A DNA stretch of 64,000 nt from Dama dama (Eukaryota > Chordata > Mammalia > Artiodactyla > Cervidae): NCBI RefSeq assembly GCF_033118175.1, contig NC_083696.1:40347001-40411000 (forward strand), written 5' to 3'. The notes under the pieces are model-generated. The model saw only the letters and a program-made list of their open reading frames with translations. It was not told the DNA's origin and did not search any database. Numbering within the stretch: the first letter of the stretch is position 1; the number at the start of each line of letters is the position of its first letter. Made by a program: the position numbers and the translations under genes. Shown here piece by piece: positions 41,363 to 53,872 of this stretch.

Positions 41363-41370
41363 CACCTCAA
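40780..41370. promoter_or_regulatory. R3HCC1: CpG-rich block at the R3HCC1 5' end (likely promoter island)
   Basis: Dense CpG from about 40840 to 41360 spans coding exons 1-2 and intron 1. Two ETS-type sites (ccggaag at about 41155 and 41172) lie in intron 1. No TATA box is evident. The transcription start is inferred to lie just above 41362. Confidence 0.55.
41240..41362 (-). CDS. R3HCC1: R3HCC1 coding exon 1 (inferred N-terminal extension, residues 1-41)
   Basis: ATG at 41362-41360, then 41 codons (MPPPGRAVALQLREARVVVG...) ending GCC GCG|gtgagt, a strong donor, phase 0. The upstream frame is open without another ATG. The Kozak context is moderate (G at -3, C at +4). The exon sits in a CpG-rich block. 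It could instead be 5'UTR if translation begins at the CTG in the next exon. Confidence 0.6.
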
Positions 41371-41437
41371 CGGCAGAGGCGTGTTCTTTCTTGACTCTTT
41401 TTGCCCCTGAGACCACAGGTCACCTGAGCTGGGATGT

Positions 41438-41522
41438 TCCCCACCCAGGGATCGAACCCGTGTGTCCTGAGTTTCCTGCATTGGCAGGCGGATTCTTTAG
41501 CACTGAGTCACCTGGGAAACCC
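41438..41522 (-). repeat. Bov-tA SINE, 5' (tRNA) fragment
   Basis: Cacccagggatcgaacccgtg ... ggcggattctttagcactg ... cacctgggaaacc. Confidence 0.8.
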
Positions 41523-42278
41523 TACACTGTCTTCTAGGATCAATGAAATTCGGGAAATCGTTTGGAGTGGTTCCTACATGCTAGGTCATGGGGATACCAG
41601 GTTTTCCAGTTCATTGATTCCCTCCCTAGGGACGAAAAATAGGGATAAATAGGAAGTTTCTGGACACCAAGAATTGCATCGCCCTTTGGCCCTTATCGAT
41701 GGAAGCTGCAAAGAGGTCCAATTCACAGCACAGCATCACTGACAAGGTGTACTAGCCTGTGGATAACAGGGCGGGGTACCCACTAGAATGGTGATTTGCA
41801 GAACGTGCTACATCTAAAAGTAACTCCAGCACTCGCCTTAAATAGGGCTTGAAATTCTTGTCATCAGACAGCCATGAGATGGGCTTATTATAATCAAGGA
41901 GACCAGGGCTGAAATTCTCATCTCCCCTGGAAGGTGCTGAAATGTAAGCCTTTGATCATCCTGAAACAAGCAGGACCCTTAGTTATTGAAAACCCAGGTT
42001 TTAGTACAGGGATGGGACAGTCTGAGCAGACCCTGCAGTAGGATACAAGAAAGGTCACAGGGAGGCTGACTCTTAAAAGGCCAGCTGGGAGAAGTTGGGA
42101 CCAGGACAATGAAGAAAAACAAAGATGCATTTTGCTCTCATCCAGTTTTTCCCCGAGTATTTCTTTAAAAAGATGGTGGGATTATATCTTTTTATATATT
42201 ACATTTACAAAAACTATTGGGATATATTATATTTACAAAAACTATCTTTCCAGATAGTTTTTCAAGAATAAAAAGGAT

Positions 42279-42562
42279 CAGGACTTCCCTGGTTGTCCAG
42301 TGGTTAAGAATTTGCCTGCCAATGCAGGGGATACGGTTTTGATCTCAGGTCCAGGAAGATTCACATGCCTTGGGGCGACTAAGCCAGTGGGCCACAACTC
42401 TCAAACCTGTGGCCTAGAACCTCTGCTCCGCAATAAAACAGCCACTGCAACAAAAAGCCCTCAGACCGCAACGAACAGTAGCCCCACTTGACACAACTGG
42501 AGAAAAACCAGTGTGCAGCAATGAAGACCCAGTGTAACTAAAAATAAATAAAAATTTTTTAA
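42279..42562 (+). repeat. CHR-type SINE with 15-bp target-site duplication
   Basis: A full-length-type copy ending in (taaa)n. Aagaataaaaaggat occurs perfectly at 42264-42278 and 42563-42577. Confidence 0.92.
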
Positions 42563-42980
42563 AAGAATAAAAAGGATATAAAATAAAGACAACACCAAGT
42601 GCAAAGAGAACTCAAAGAGGTGAGTCATGAGTATCCTTTGGGGGCCTGGTTGTTAAGAGGAGATTCTGAAGGCCTGACAGGTCCCCTGCCCCAGTCTCAG
42701 GCCTGGAGGGGCATCCAGTGCCTGGGGCGCGGAGGGCAAAAATGCAGCAGGAAGAACAGGGACACCCATTTGAACTCTAACTCCACCAGCCCCAGCCACA
42801 CTCCACACTGGCTTAACTGAAGCAGGATCAGGCCGGCCTGAGAGAACACTGAGGGGCCAACAATGGTCCCATTTATCCGACCAGGCGTCCGTGAAGGAAA
42901 GTGTGAGGCTGGGAGGCACGCCCACTTTGCACACATGACCCAGAAGGAATATGCATGCTAACTTAGAAAAGAAAGGCTCA

Positions 42981-43117
42981 GTGTTTCCTGGTGGCTCAGT
43001 CGTAAAGAACCCACCTGCTAATGCCAGAGCCATGGGTTCTATCCCTGATCCTGGAAGATCCCACATACCGTGGGGCAGCCATGCCCATGCACCACAAAAA
43101 AAAGAAAGAAAAAAAGG
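42981..43117 (+). repeat. CHR/Bov-type SINE, short copy
   Basis: Gtttcctggtggctcagtcg ... ttctatccctgatcctggaa, with a purine-rich A-tail. Confidence 0.75.
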
Positions 43118-43893
43118 ACTAACCTTCTCAATAAAGTGGGCATCTCTCCCCTACAATGAAGGAACCAACCAAAACCCCATGATACCTCTTTAGAGCTGGT
43201 CCGTGACAGAGGATTTCAACACATTCAGAGAGACTCAAACAAGGCTCTCAGAGGAGGCTGCCCATGAATGCAGTTTCCACTACACACTCTTCAGATAAGT
43301 TGGAGGCTGAAAAGAAAAAAAAGAATTAGCACAAAGGCCTCCACTTGTGAGTGGAGGTTACCAAGAGATGCCAAAATAAATGGGGAAGGGAATCAAAGTG
43401 CATCTACCTACAGGATTGGGGTACAAAATACCAGGTGAGCGCTGAATGGTTCCCAGTCAGAGACAAACAGAACAAAAAGCAGCAGGGTATGCAAATTTTC
43501 TACAGCAAAACCGAACAGTTAAAAAAGCATCATAAGAAAAAGTGGATTAAGGGTATTTTGGAAAGTTCTCTTGAAAAAAAAGAGAAGACATTTCAGTTAG
43601 TAACTACTGCACGTTCTCAAGGAAATCAAAGAAAGTCTGATTTTCATGTCACGATGGAAAAAACCGGCAGAGTGGCAGGAGTGTGAACAGTCAGAGGCAC
43701 GGAAAGATAGAAAAGAGGCGATCACGTTCATCACAGAAGCAGCAAGCGGTGGAGTTGACAGAGCTGAAAACAACCTGTGACATGGAATAAAGACGTGAAA
43801 ATGAAGACAACTACTGTTTACACAAAGTCTGCCATATAAATGGCATAAACTGAGTCTTGACAGTGGCCCATTCAGTTGGAGATTGTTCAGAGG

Positions 43894-44103
43894 AATAACC
43901 TGGTGGCTCAGATGGTAGAGAATCCACCTGCAATGCAGGAGACCTGGGTTCGATCCCTGGATTGGGAAGATCCCCTGGAGAAGGGAATGGCAACCCATTG
44001 CAGTATTCTTGCCTGGAAAATTCCATGGAGAGAGGAGCCTGGTGGGCTACAGTCCATGGAGTCGCAGAGCCAGACATGACTGAGCAACTAACATTTTCAC
44101 TTT
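43894..44103 (+). repeat. Bov-tA SINE
   Basis: A forward copy, cctggtggctcagatggtag ... catgactgagcaactaac. Confidence 0.9.
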
Positions 44104-45837
44104 CAACCTGAGGTTTAGCCAGGGAACCAGCTACCACAGGCAGAATTGGAACTTGCTCTAATCAAGATCTAGCCTGTCACATCCATGTTCCTGAACATCA
44201 CCTGGTTAAGATTTTCCATCTTTAGAATGTCATTAGAATTGATGCCGTGGTCAATAACCAGACACAGAAATCAGGCATTAAATAAACTAGATGAATCCAA
44301 TCAATCAGAGAAGCATGTAAGGTGTGTACTGTAGAGCTTTACCTGAAACAAGAGGTATGATTGGATGATGATGAAAGGATTGCATGCAGGGGATATGGAG
44401 TTGCAAGCAGTCCCACCTGAAGGGATGAATCTAGAGTTCCCTACTACCATAGTGACCCTAAATTATAATCCAGCACCCCTTCCCTTGCCACTGGGGTCAC
44501 CTGCAGCACTGGAATCTACGTCCCAATTTCCCATCTCCTTACTCTAAGCAAACTGAGACAGTATTAACCTCCATTAGAATGAACTAACAAACGGTTCTCT
44601 CCCTGTTTAAGATGAAGTTTAAGAATATCCAGTTTATGCTTGCTATTGAAAGTCTTTGTATTGTTTACATAGTTTTAACATGTGTATTAGACAATCTAAT
44701 ACATTAGGTAGTGAAACTTAACATTTTCAGTGGGCAGATATAGGAGCCTTTGACTAAGTTAGTAAACAGTATTATAATATTAACGAGAATGGAGTCACAA
44801 TATTTGAGGATCAACAAGAGTTGTTTAGAGACAGCACATAAAAATGTTTGGCTTTATACATAGCTTGTTGGAGCATCCATTTGATGTGCGTAAGAAGAAA
44901 ATCAGGACTTCCAGGAAGATGGAGTAAACACATTTTGCCAATTCCTTCCACTAAACATAATTAAAATCCCTAGACATTATATATAAAACAAACGTAAAAG
45001 GGGGAGAAAAGAAAGAAGACCAGCTACAGACCTCTGGTTCCAAGGAATGACAAAGAGCTACGTTTCCTGGGTTTTCTTTACGTCTCAAATTTTTAGACTT
45101 GGAGCTTGAAGAAGCCAGCAGCCTGGGCATACCAATGGACACAGAACAAAACAGACACACAAAAACAACAACAAAACTCACCCTATGGAAGAGGGTGTTT
45201 TCTCTCTAGCCAAATGTGCAGGCAAGCCAGACAGAGCACTCTGAGATAATAAGTTCTCAACCTCAGCCAAACACCACCCCCACTCACACCAGCTAAGGCC
45301 ATGTTGGAGCCGAGATTGTCACCCTCACCAGGTTGTAATGAAGTGTCACAACCTTCCCACCAAGATGATGTCAAAGTAGGGAGCTGGGACTTTCATGACC
45401 TCCAGGCAGTAAGGAGCCCTGGGCCCTGCCTGCAGTGTCAATAGAGACCACCAGAGAACATGACTCCCACCCCCACCCAGCAGTAAAAAGGCACCCTCCC
45501 CCAGGAGTACTGTCAGAGGACACCTAGTGAGCAATAGGACTTTCCCTGCCACTCAGAGATCAAGAGGCAACCGCACTCCCCATGGTTTCAGCAGAGGCCA
45601 TGTGAGAAACAGCAGCACATCTACCCATTCCAGCCAGGAAAGCATCCATGGAGGCCTCATGGGAAGTCAAACTCCCACCTTCAGCCATCAGTGATGAGGA
45701 GCACACATCTTAGTATCAAAGGAGGCTAAATGGGAGACCTGGACTTTAACCCTCACCTGGCAGTAACAATGCAATGCCCCTCATCCTCATTCTGGAGTGC
45801 TGGCAAAGAAAGGTAAAACAGAAATTAAAAAGGCCCA

Positions 45838-46147
45838 CGGGACTTCCCTGGTGGTTCAGTGGTTAAGAGTGTCTGCCAATGCAAGGGACACGGGTTTAAC
45901 CCCTGGTCGGGGAACATCCTACATGTGGCAGGGCAACTAAGCCTGTGTGCTATAACTACTGAGGTGCTCGCACCTAGAGCCCACGCTCTGCAACAGGAGA
46001 AGCCACTGCAACGAGAAACCTGTACAATCACAGTGAAGAGTAGTTGCCCGCCCCCCCCCCCCCCAATGCAACTAGATAAAGCCCAGGTGCAGCAACAAAG
46101 ATCTAGCACAGCCAAAAATTAATTAGTTAAGATATTTAAAAAAAAAA
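45838..46147 (+). repeat. CHR-type SINE with poly(C) tract
   Basis: A full-length-type copy, gggacttccctggtggttca ... agccaaaaattaattag, with an A-tail at 46138-46148. A pure run of 14 C lies at 46051-46064. Confidence 0.88.
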
Positions 46148-47790
46148 AGATTCAGAATCTCATAATACCCAAGATGTCCAGGATTCAATTAAAAAATAAC
46201 TTGTGGTACCAAGAATTAAGAAGATCTCAAACTCAATGAATAAAAGGCAGTCAATAGACTCAAATTTGCATTGAGATGTCAGAAATGTTAAACTATCTGA
46301 GATTTTGGAGCAACCATGACAGAAACGCTTCAACATGCAACTAGGAACACATTTGAAAAAAAAAATGGAAAAAAATAGTCTCAGCAAAGACACAAGATAT
46401 CAAGAAGAACCAAAAGGAAAGTTTAGAACTGAAAGCTACAGTAACCAAAAGAAAAAGCTCAGTAGCAGAATAGAAGAAAAGGAAAGACTCTGTGAACCAG
46501 AAGATAAGACAATAGGCCTAACCTGAACAACATGTGAGAAAACAGACTGAACACAAAAATGAACAGAGACCAAGGGGTTTGGAACTATAGGAAGAAGATT
46601 TAACACTTGTGTCGTCAGAGTCCAAGAAACGTAGGAGGAATGGGTAAGGCTGAAAAAGTACTTGGAGAAATGATAACTGAAAACTTCGCAGATTTGAAGA
46701 GACATAAACCAACAGATTCAAAAAGTAAAAAACAGAACAAAATCACAGAAATCCAAGTCAAGACACATCATTAATAAATATCTGAAAACTAAAAACTTTT
46801 TTTAAAACAGCCAGAAAAGTAAACTTATCTTACCTAAGGGAGAAAATTATTTGAATGGCGGTGGATTTCTTGCCAGAAACTAGAAACCAAAAAGAAGATC
46901 TTTTTTTCAAATGCTGAAAGAAAAAACAGTGAATCCAGAGTCATGTATCTAATGAAAACATACTTCAGGAATAAAGAAGATATCAACACACTCTCAGATG
47001 AAGGAAGATTAAGAGAATTTGTTGCCAGGAGACCTAGCCTGAAAGAATGGCTAAAAGAAGTTCTCTGCACAAAAAGGTAACAATGAAAGGAAGAATTTTG
47101 GAACACCAAGAAGGAAGAAAGAATAGTAAGCAAACATGTAAGTAACAGGATAGACTTTTCTTCTCTGTATCTTCTACATTATGTTTGACAGTTGAAGCAC
47201 TTTCCAATATGTTCTAAATGTATGTAGAGAAAAATATTTTGGACAATTACATTATAAATTGTTGTTTTTTAAGTCACTAAATCGTGTCCAACTCTAAAAC
47301 ATGAAAAAAAAAAAACTACTATAGGTAAGAAAAGACATGCCAACCAAATTCAAGAGATTGGCCTTTGTACATCCAGATTGAAATAAACCAAATAACTATT
47401 GGACATGTTTGATAAAGTCAGAGAAATCGGAATACAGTTTGGATACTAGACGATACGAAGGATTGTTCTTACTTTTCCAGTGTGTTTATTGATACCGAAG
47501 TTATGCTTTTTAATGTGTTTCTTCATACTAAAGTGTTCATGAATAAAATGGTATGATGTCTCAGATTTGCTGTAAAATACATTGGGGTGGGGGAGAACTG
47601 AGGAATTATAAGTGAGGCAAGATTGGCAAAATGCTGATCATTATTGAAACTGGCAATGGGTACACTATTCTCCTTCCTATTGTGTGTGGTAGACATTTTC
47701 CATAATAAAACATTTATTTTTTCAAGCCAAACTAAAGCCAACAATAAGATGATGGGCAGGGGGTGATGTTCAATGCACAGCTAGAATATC
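46148..47790 (+). mobile_element. Old L1/HAL1-like LINE remnant
   Basis: Sense-strand text such as 'gaagagacataaaccaacag', 'ccaagtcaagacacatcat' and 'ggctaaaagaagttctctg' resembles the ORF1-to-3' region of ancient L1-family half-LINEs. There is no intact ORF and the boundaries are soft. Confidence 0.55.
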
Positions 47791-48156
47791 TTTATTTATT
47801 TATTTTTAATATAAGTTTATTTTAATTGGAGGCTAATTACTTTACTATATTGTATTGGTTTTGCCATACATTGACATGAATCCACCATGGGTGAACATGT
47901 GCTCCCCATCCTGACCCCCTCCCACCTCCCTCTCCATCCCATCCCTCTGGGTCATCCCAGTGCACCAGCCCTGAGCACCCTGTTTCATGCATCGAACCTG
48001 GACTGGCGATTCGTTTCACATATGATAATATACATGTTTCAATGCCATTCTCCCAAATCATCCCACCCTTGCCTTCTCCCACAGAGTCCAAAAATCTGTT
48101 CTTTACATCTGTGTCTCTTTTTCCATTTTGCATATAGGGTTATCATTACCATCTTT

Positions 48157-51100
48157 TTAAATTCCATATATATGCATTAGTATACTGTATTGGTGTTTAT
48201 CTTTCTGGCTTACCTCACTCTGTATAATGGGCTCCAGTTTCATCCACCTCATTAGAACTGATTCAAATGTATTCTTTTTAATGGCTGAGTAATACACCAT
48301 TGTGTATATGTACCACAGCTTTCTTATCCATTTGTCTGCTGATGGGCATCTAGGTTGCTTCCATGTCCTGGCTATTATAAACAGTGCTGCAATGAACATT
48401 GGGGTACACGTGTCTCTTTCAGTTCTGGTATCCTCAGTGTGTATGCCCAGCAATGGGATAGCTGGGTCATATGGCAGTTCTATTTTCAGTTTTTTAAGGA
48501 ATCTCCACACTGTCCTCCATAGTGGCTACACGTGTTTGCATTCCCACCAACAGTGTAAGAGGGTTCCCTTTTCTCCACACCCTCTCCAGCATTTATTGCT
48601 TGTAGACTTTTGAATAGCAGCCATCCTGACTGGCATGAAATGGTACCTCACTGAGGTTTTGATTTGCATTTCTCTGATAATGAGTGATGTTGGACATCTT
48701 TTCATGTGTTTGTTAGCCATCTCTATGTCTTCTTTGGAGAAATGTCTGTTTAGTTCTTTGGCCCATTTTTGGATTATGTCGTTTATTTTTCTGGAATTGA
48801 GTTGCAGGAGTTACTTGTATATTTTTGAGATTAATTCTTTGTCAGTTGCTTTGTTTGCTATTATTTTTTCCCATTCTGAATGCTGTCTTTTCACCTTGCT
48901 TATAGTTTCCTTTGTCGTGCAGAAGCTTTTAATTTTAATTAGGTCCCATTTGTTTATTTTTGCTTTTATATCCAATATTCTGGGAGGTGGGTCATAGAGG
49001 ATCCTGCTGTGATATATGTTGGAGAGTGTTTTGCCTGTGTTCTCCTCTAGGAGTTTTATAGTTTCTGGTCTTCTGTTTAGATCTTTAATCCATTTTGAGT
49101 TTATTTTTGTGTATGGTGTTAGAAAGTGTTCTAGTTTCATTCTTTTACAAGTGGTTGACCAGTTTTCCCAGCACCACTTTTAAAGAGATTGTCTTTTCTC
49201 CATTCTATATTCTTGCCTCCTTTGTCAAAGATAAGGTGTCCATAGGTGCGTGGATTTATCTCTGGGCTTTCTATTTTGTTCCATTGATCTATATTTCTGT
49301 CTTTGTGCCAGTACCATACTGTCTTGATGACTGTGGCTTTGTAGTAGAGCCTGAAGTCAGGCAGATTGATTCCTCCAGTTCCATTCTTCTTTCTCAAGAT
49401 TGCTTTGGCTACTTAAGGTTTTTTGTATTTCCATACAAATTGTGAAATTATTTGTTCTAGTTCTGTGAAAAATACCGTTGGTAGCTTGATAGGGATTGCA
49501 TTGAATCTATAGATTGCTTTGGGTAATATACTCATTTCACTATATTGATTCTTCTGATCCATGAACACGGTATACATCTCTATTTGTGTCCTCTTTGATT
49601 TTTTCACCAGTGTTTTATAGTTTTCTATATATAGGTCTTTTGTTTCTTTAGGTAGATATATTCCTAACTATTTTATTCTTTTCGTTGCAATGATGAATGG
49701 AATTGTTTCCTTAATTTTTCTATTTTCTCATTGGTAGTGTATAGGAATGCAAGGGATTTCTGTGTGTTGATTTTATATCCTGCAACTTTACTATATTCAT
49801 TGATTAGCTCTAGTAATTTTCTGGTAGAGTCTTTAGGGTTTTCTATGTAGAGGATCATGTCATCTGAAAACAGGGAGAGTTTTACTTCTTTTCCAATCTA
49901 GATTCCTTTTATTTCTTTTTCTACTCTGATTGCTGTGGCCAAAACTTCCAAAACTATGTTGAATAGTAGTGGTGAGAGTGGGCACCCTTGTCTTGTTCTT
50001 GACTTTAGAGGAAATGCTTTCAATTTTTCACCATTGAGGATGATGTTTGCTGTGGGTTTGTCATATATAGCTTTTATTATGTTGAGGTATGTTCCTTCTA
50101 TTCCTGCTTTCTGGAGGGTTTTTATCCAGAAAAGCTTTTTATCCATTTATAAATGAATGTTGAATTTTATCACAGGCTTTCTCTGCATCTATTGAGATAA
50201 TCATATGGTTTTTATTTTTCAATTTGTTAATGTGGTGTATTACATTGATTGATTTGTGAATATTGAAGAGTCCTTGCATCCCTGGGATAAAGCCCACTTG
50301 GCCATGATGTATGATCTTTTTAATACATTGTTGGATTCTGTTTGCTAGAATTTTATTAAGGATTTTTGCATCTATGTCCATCCATGATATTGGCCTGTAG
50401 TTTTCTTTTTTTGTGGCATCTTAGTCAGGTTTTGGTATTAGGGTGATGGTGGCCTCATAGGATGAGTTTGGAAGTTTACCTTCCTCTGCAATTTTCTGGA
50501 ACAGTTTGAGTAGGATAGGTGTTAACTCTTCTCTAAATTTTTTGTAGACTTCAGCTGTGAAGTCGTCTGGTCCTGGGCTTTTGTTTGCTGGAAGATTTCT
50601 GCTTACAGTTTCAATTTCCATGCTTGTGATAGGTCTGTTAAGATTTTCTATTTCTTCCTGGTTCAGTTTTGGAAAGTTGTACTTTTCTAAGAATTTGTCC
50701 ATTGCTTCCCAGTTGTCCATTTTATTGGCATATAGTTGCTGATCATAGTCTCTTATGATCCTTTGTATTTCTGTGTTGTCTGTTGTGATCTCTCCATTTT
50801 CATGTCTAATTTTATTGATTTGATTTTTCTCCCTTTGTTTCTTGATGAGTCTGGCTAATGGTTTGTCAATTTTATTTATCATCTCAAAGAACCAGCTTTT
50901 GGCTTTGTTGATTTTTGCTATGGTCTCTTTTGTTTCTTTTGCATTTATTTCTGCCTTAATTTTAAAGATTTCTTTCCTTCTACTAACCCTGGGGTTCTTC
51001 ATTTCTTCCTTTTCTAGTTGCTTTAGGTGTAGAGTTAGGTTATTTATTTGACTTTTTTCTTGTTTCTTGAGGTATGCCTGTATTGCTATGAACCTTCCCC

Positions 51101-51983
51101 TTAGCACTGCTTTTACAGTGTCCCACAGGTTTTGGGTTGTTGTGTTTTTATTTTCATTCATTTCTATGCATATTTTGATTTCTTTTTTTATTTCTTCTGT
51201 GATTTGTTGGTTATTCAGCAGCGTGTTGTTCAGCCTCCATATGTTGGAATTTTTAATAGTTTTTCTCCTGTAATTGAGATCTAATCTTACTGCGTTGTGG
51301 TCAGAAAAGATGCTTGGAATGATTTCAATTTTTTTGAAATTACCAAGGCTAGATTTATGGCCCAGGATGTGATCTATCCTGGAGAAGGTTCCATGTGTGC
51401 TTGAGAAGAAGGTGAAATTTATTGTTTTAGGGTGAAATGTCCTATAGATATCAATTAGGTCTAACTGGTCTATTATATCTTTTAAAGTTTGTGTTTCCTT
51501 GTTAATTTTCTGTTTAGTTGATCTATCCATAGATGTGAGTAGGGTATTAAAGTCTCCCACTATTATTGTGTTATTGTTAATTTCCCCTTTCATACTTGTT
51601 AGCATTTGTCTTACATATTGCGGTGCTCCTATGTTGGGTGCATATATGTTTATAACTGTTATACATTCTTCTTGGATTGATCCTTTGATCATTATGTAGT
51701 GTCCTTCTTTGTCTCTTTTCACAGCCTTTGTTTTAAAGTCTATTTTATCTGATATGAGTATTGCTACTCCTGCTTTCTTTTGGTCTCTATTTGCATGGAA
51801 TATCTTTTTCCTGCCCTTCACTTTCAGTCTGTATGTGTCCCTTGTTTCGAGGTGGGTCTCTTGTAGACAGCATATATAGGGGTCTTGTTTTTTTATCCAT
51901 TCAGCAAGTCTTTGTCTTTTGGTTGGGGCATTCAACCCATTTACATTTAAGGTAATTATTGATAAGTATGATCCCATTGCCAT
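48157..51983 (-). pseudogene. L1 ORF2 (endonuclease-reverse transcriptase), degenerate
   Basis: The open part 51983-50421 (520 codons) holds the APE-type endonuclease with LNVNGLN, LQETHL, SRIDHIL and SDHNAVRLD. The RT then continues in broken frames: 50381-50139 (SIDAEKACDK), 50146-49898 (TRQGCPLSPLLFN) and 49858-49673. The catalytic box reads LFSDD rather than the usual FADD, and an in-frame stop precedes it. The C-terminal segment 48510-48157 ends ILMHIYGI. It cannot make a full protein. Confidence 0.92.
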
Positions 51984-52608
51984 TTACTTTATTGTTTTAG
52001 GTTCAAGTTTATACACCCTTTCTGTGTTTCCTGTCTAGAGAAGATCCTTTAGCATTTGTTGAAGAGCTGGTTTGGTGGTGCTGAATTCTCTCAGCTTTTG
52101 CTTGTCTGTAAAGCTTTTGATTTCTCCTTCATATTTGAATGAGATCCTTGCTGGGTACAGTAATCTGAGCTGTAAGTTATTTTCTTTCATCACTTTAAGT
52201 ATGTCCTGCCATTCCCTCCTGGCCTGAAGAGTTTCTATTGAAAGATCATCTGTTATCCTTATGGGAACCCCCTTGTGTGTTATTTATTGTTTTTCCCTTG
52301 CTGCTTTTAGTATTTGTTCTTTGTGTTTGATCTTTGCTAATTTGATTAATATGTGCCTTGGGGTGTTTTTCCTTGAGTTTATCCTGTTTGGGACTCTCTG
52401 GGTTTCTTGGACTTGGGTGATTATTTCCTCCCCCATTTTAGGGAAGTTTTCAACTATTATCTCCTCAAGTATTTTCTCATGGTCTTTCTTGTTGTCTTCT
52501 TCTTCTGGGACTCCTATGATTTGAATGTTGGGGCGTTTAACATTGTCCCAGAGGTCTCTGAGGTTGTCCTCATTTCTTTTAATTCATTTTTCTTTTTTCC
52601 CCTCTGTT

Positions 52609-53001
52609 TCATTTATTTCTACCTTCTACCTCACTTATCCTATCTTCTACCCCCGTTATTCTACTGTTGGTTCCCTCCAGAGTGTTTTTGATCTCATTTA
52701 TTGCATTATTCATTATATATTGACTCTTTTTTATTTCTTCTAGGTCCTTGTTAAACCTTTCTTGCATCTTCTCAATCCTTGTCTCCAGGCTATTTATCTG
52801 TAACTCCAATTTGTTTTCAAGACTTTGGATCATTTTCCCTATCATTATTTGGAATTCTTTATCAGGCAGATTCCCTATCTCTTTCTCTTTTGTTTGGTTT
52901 GGTGGGCATTTATTCTGTTCCTTTACCTGCTTAGTATTTCTCTGCCCTTTCATCTTGTTTATATTGCTGTGTTTGGGGTGGCCTTTCCATATTCTGGCCA
53001 T
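52609..53001 (-). pseudogene. L1 ORF1 (5' part, frame lost at 52609)
   Basis: It begins MARIWKGHPKHSNINKMKGQ and has a coiled-coil-like stretch (MIQSLENKLELQINSLETRI, then EKMQERFNKDLEEIKK), typical of the RNA-binding chaperone ORF1p. A stop closes the frame after 130 codons, and the remainder (to about 52020) is in other frames. Confidence 0.85.
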
Positions 53002-53510
53002 TTGTGGTTCCTCTTTATTGTGAAGGTTCCTTGCTGTGGGTGAGGTTGGACGGGTGGCTTGTCAAGGTTTTCTGGTTAGGGAAGCTTGTGTCCGTGTTCT
53101 GGTGGGTGGAGCTGGATTTCTTCTCTCTGGAGTGCAATGAAGTGTCCAGTAATGAGTTTTGAGATGTCAGTGGGTTTGGTGTGACTTTGGGCAGCCTGTA
53201 TATTGAGGCTCAGGGTTATGTTTCTATGATGCTGGAGAATTTGCGTGGTATGTCTTGCTCTGGAACTTGTTGGCCCTTGGGTGGTGCTTGGTTTCAGTGT
53301 AGGTATGGAGGAGTTTGATGAGCTCCTATCGATTAATGTTCCCTGGAGTCAGGAGTTCTCTGGTATTCTCAAGATTTGGACTTAAGCCTCCTGCCTCTGG
53401 TTTTCAGTCTTATTCTTACAGTAGCCTCAAGACTTCTCCATCTATACAGCACCGATGATAAAACATCCAGGTTAAAGATGAAAAGTTTCTCCACAGTGAG
53501 AGGTACACCT

Positions 53511-53872
53511 GGAGAGGTACACAGAGTTACATGGAGAAGAGAAGAGGGAGGAGGGAGATGGAGGTGACCAGGAGGAGAAGAGGGGGAATCAAAAGAGGAG
53601 AGAACAAGCTAGCCAGTAATCACTTCCCTATGTGCTCCCACAGTCTGGATCCCTCAGAGATGTTCACAGTGTTACACAGAGAAGAGAAGAGGGAGGAAGG
53701 AGACAGAGGTGGTCAGGAGGATAAAAGTGGGAATCAAAAGGAGAGAGACAGATCTAGCCAGTAATCAGTTCCCTAAGTGTTCTCCACAGCCCAGAACACA
53801 CAAAGAGATTCACAGAGTTGGGGAGAGAAGAGAAGGGGGAGGGAGGAGATAGAGGCTACACCTGACCTGCCT
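53511..53872 (-). repeat. Tandem units in the L1 5'UTR
   Basis: About 2.4 units of 145-148 bp, starting near 53511, 53656 and 53804, each with gagaagagaagaggg, tagccagtaatca and cacag blocks. Confidence 0.75.

Larger units (their letters stand above)
47795..53872 (-). mobile_element. Nearly full-length bovine L1 LINE, inactive
   Basis: In - strand order: a 5'UTR with repeated units (53872-53002), ORF1 from ATG 53001, ORF2 from ATG 51983 to its stop at 48157, then the 3'UTR to about 47795. ORF1 is broken after about 130 codons. ORF2 keeps a 520-codon endonuclease/RT-N part, then breaks repeatedly. The total of about 6.1 kb is close to a full L1. Confidence 0.92.

Noticed and set aside
40241..41410. 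389-codon + strand ORF opposite the R3HCC1 5' exons
   Set aside because: It is the antisense shadow of CpG-rich R3HCC1 exons and introns. The protein shows no family resemblance and runs into the Bov-tA end.
43351..43686. Lys-rich 111-codon + strand ORF
   Set aside because: A-rich sequence with low complexity and no domain; probably diverged repeat DNA.
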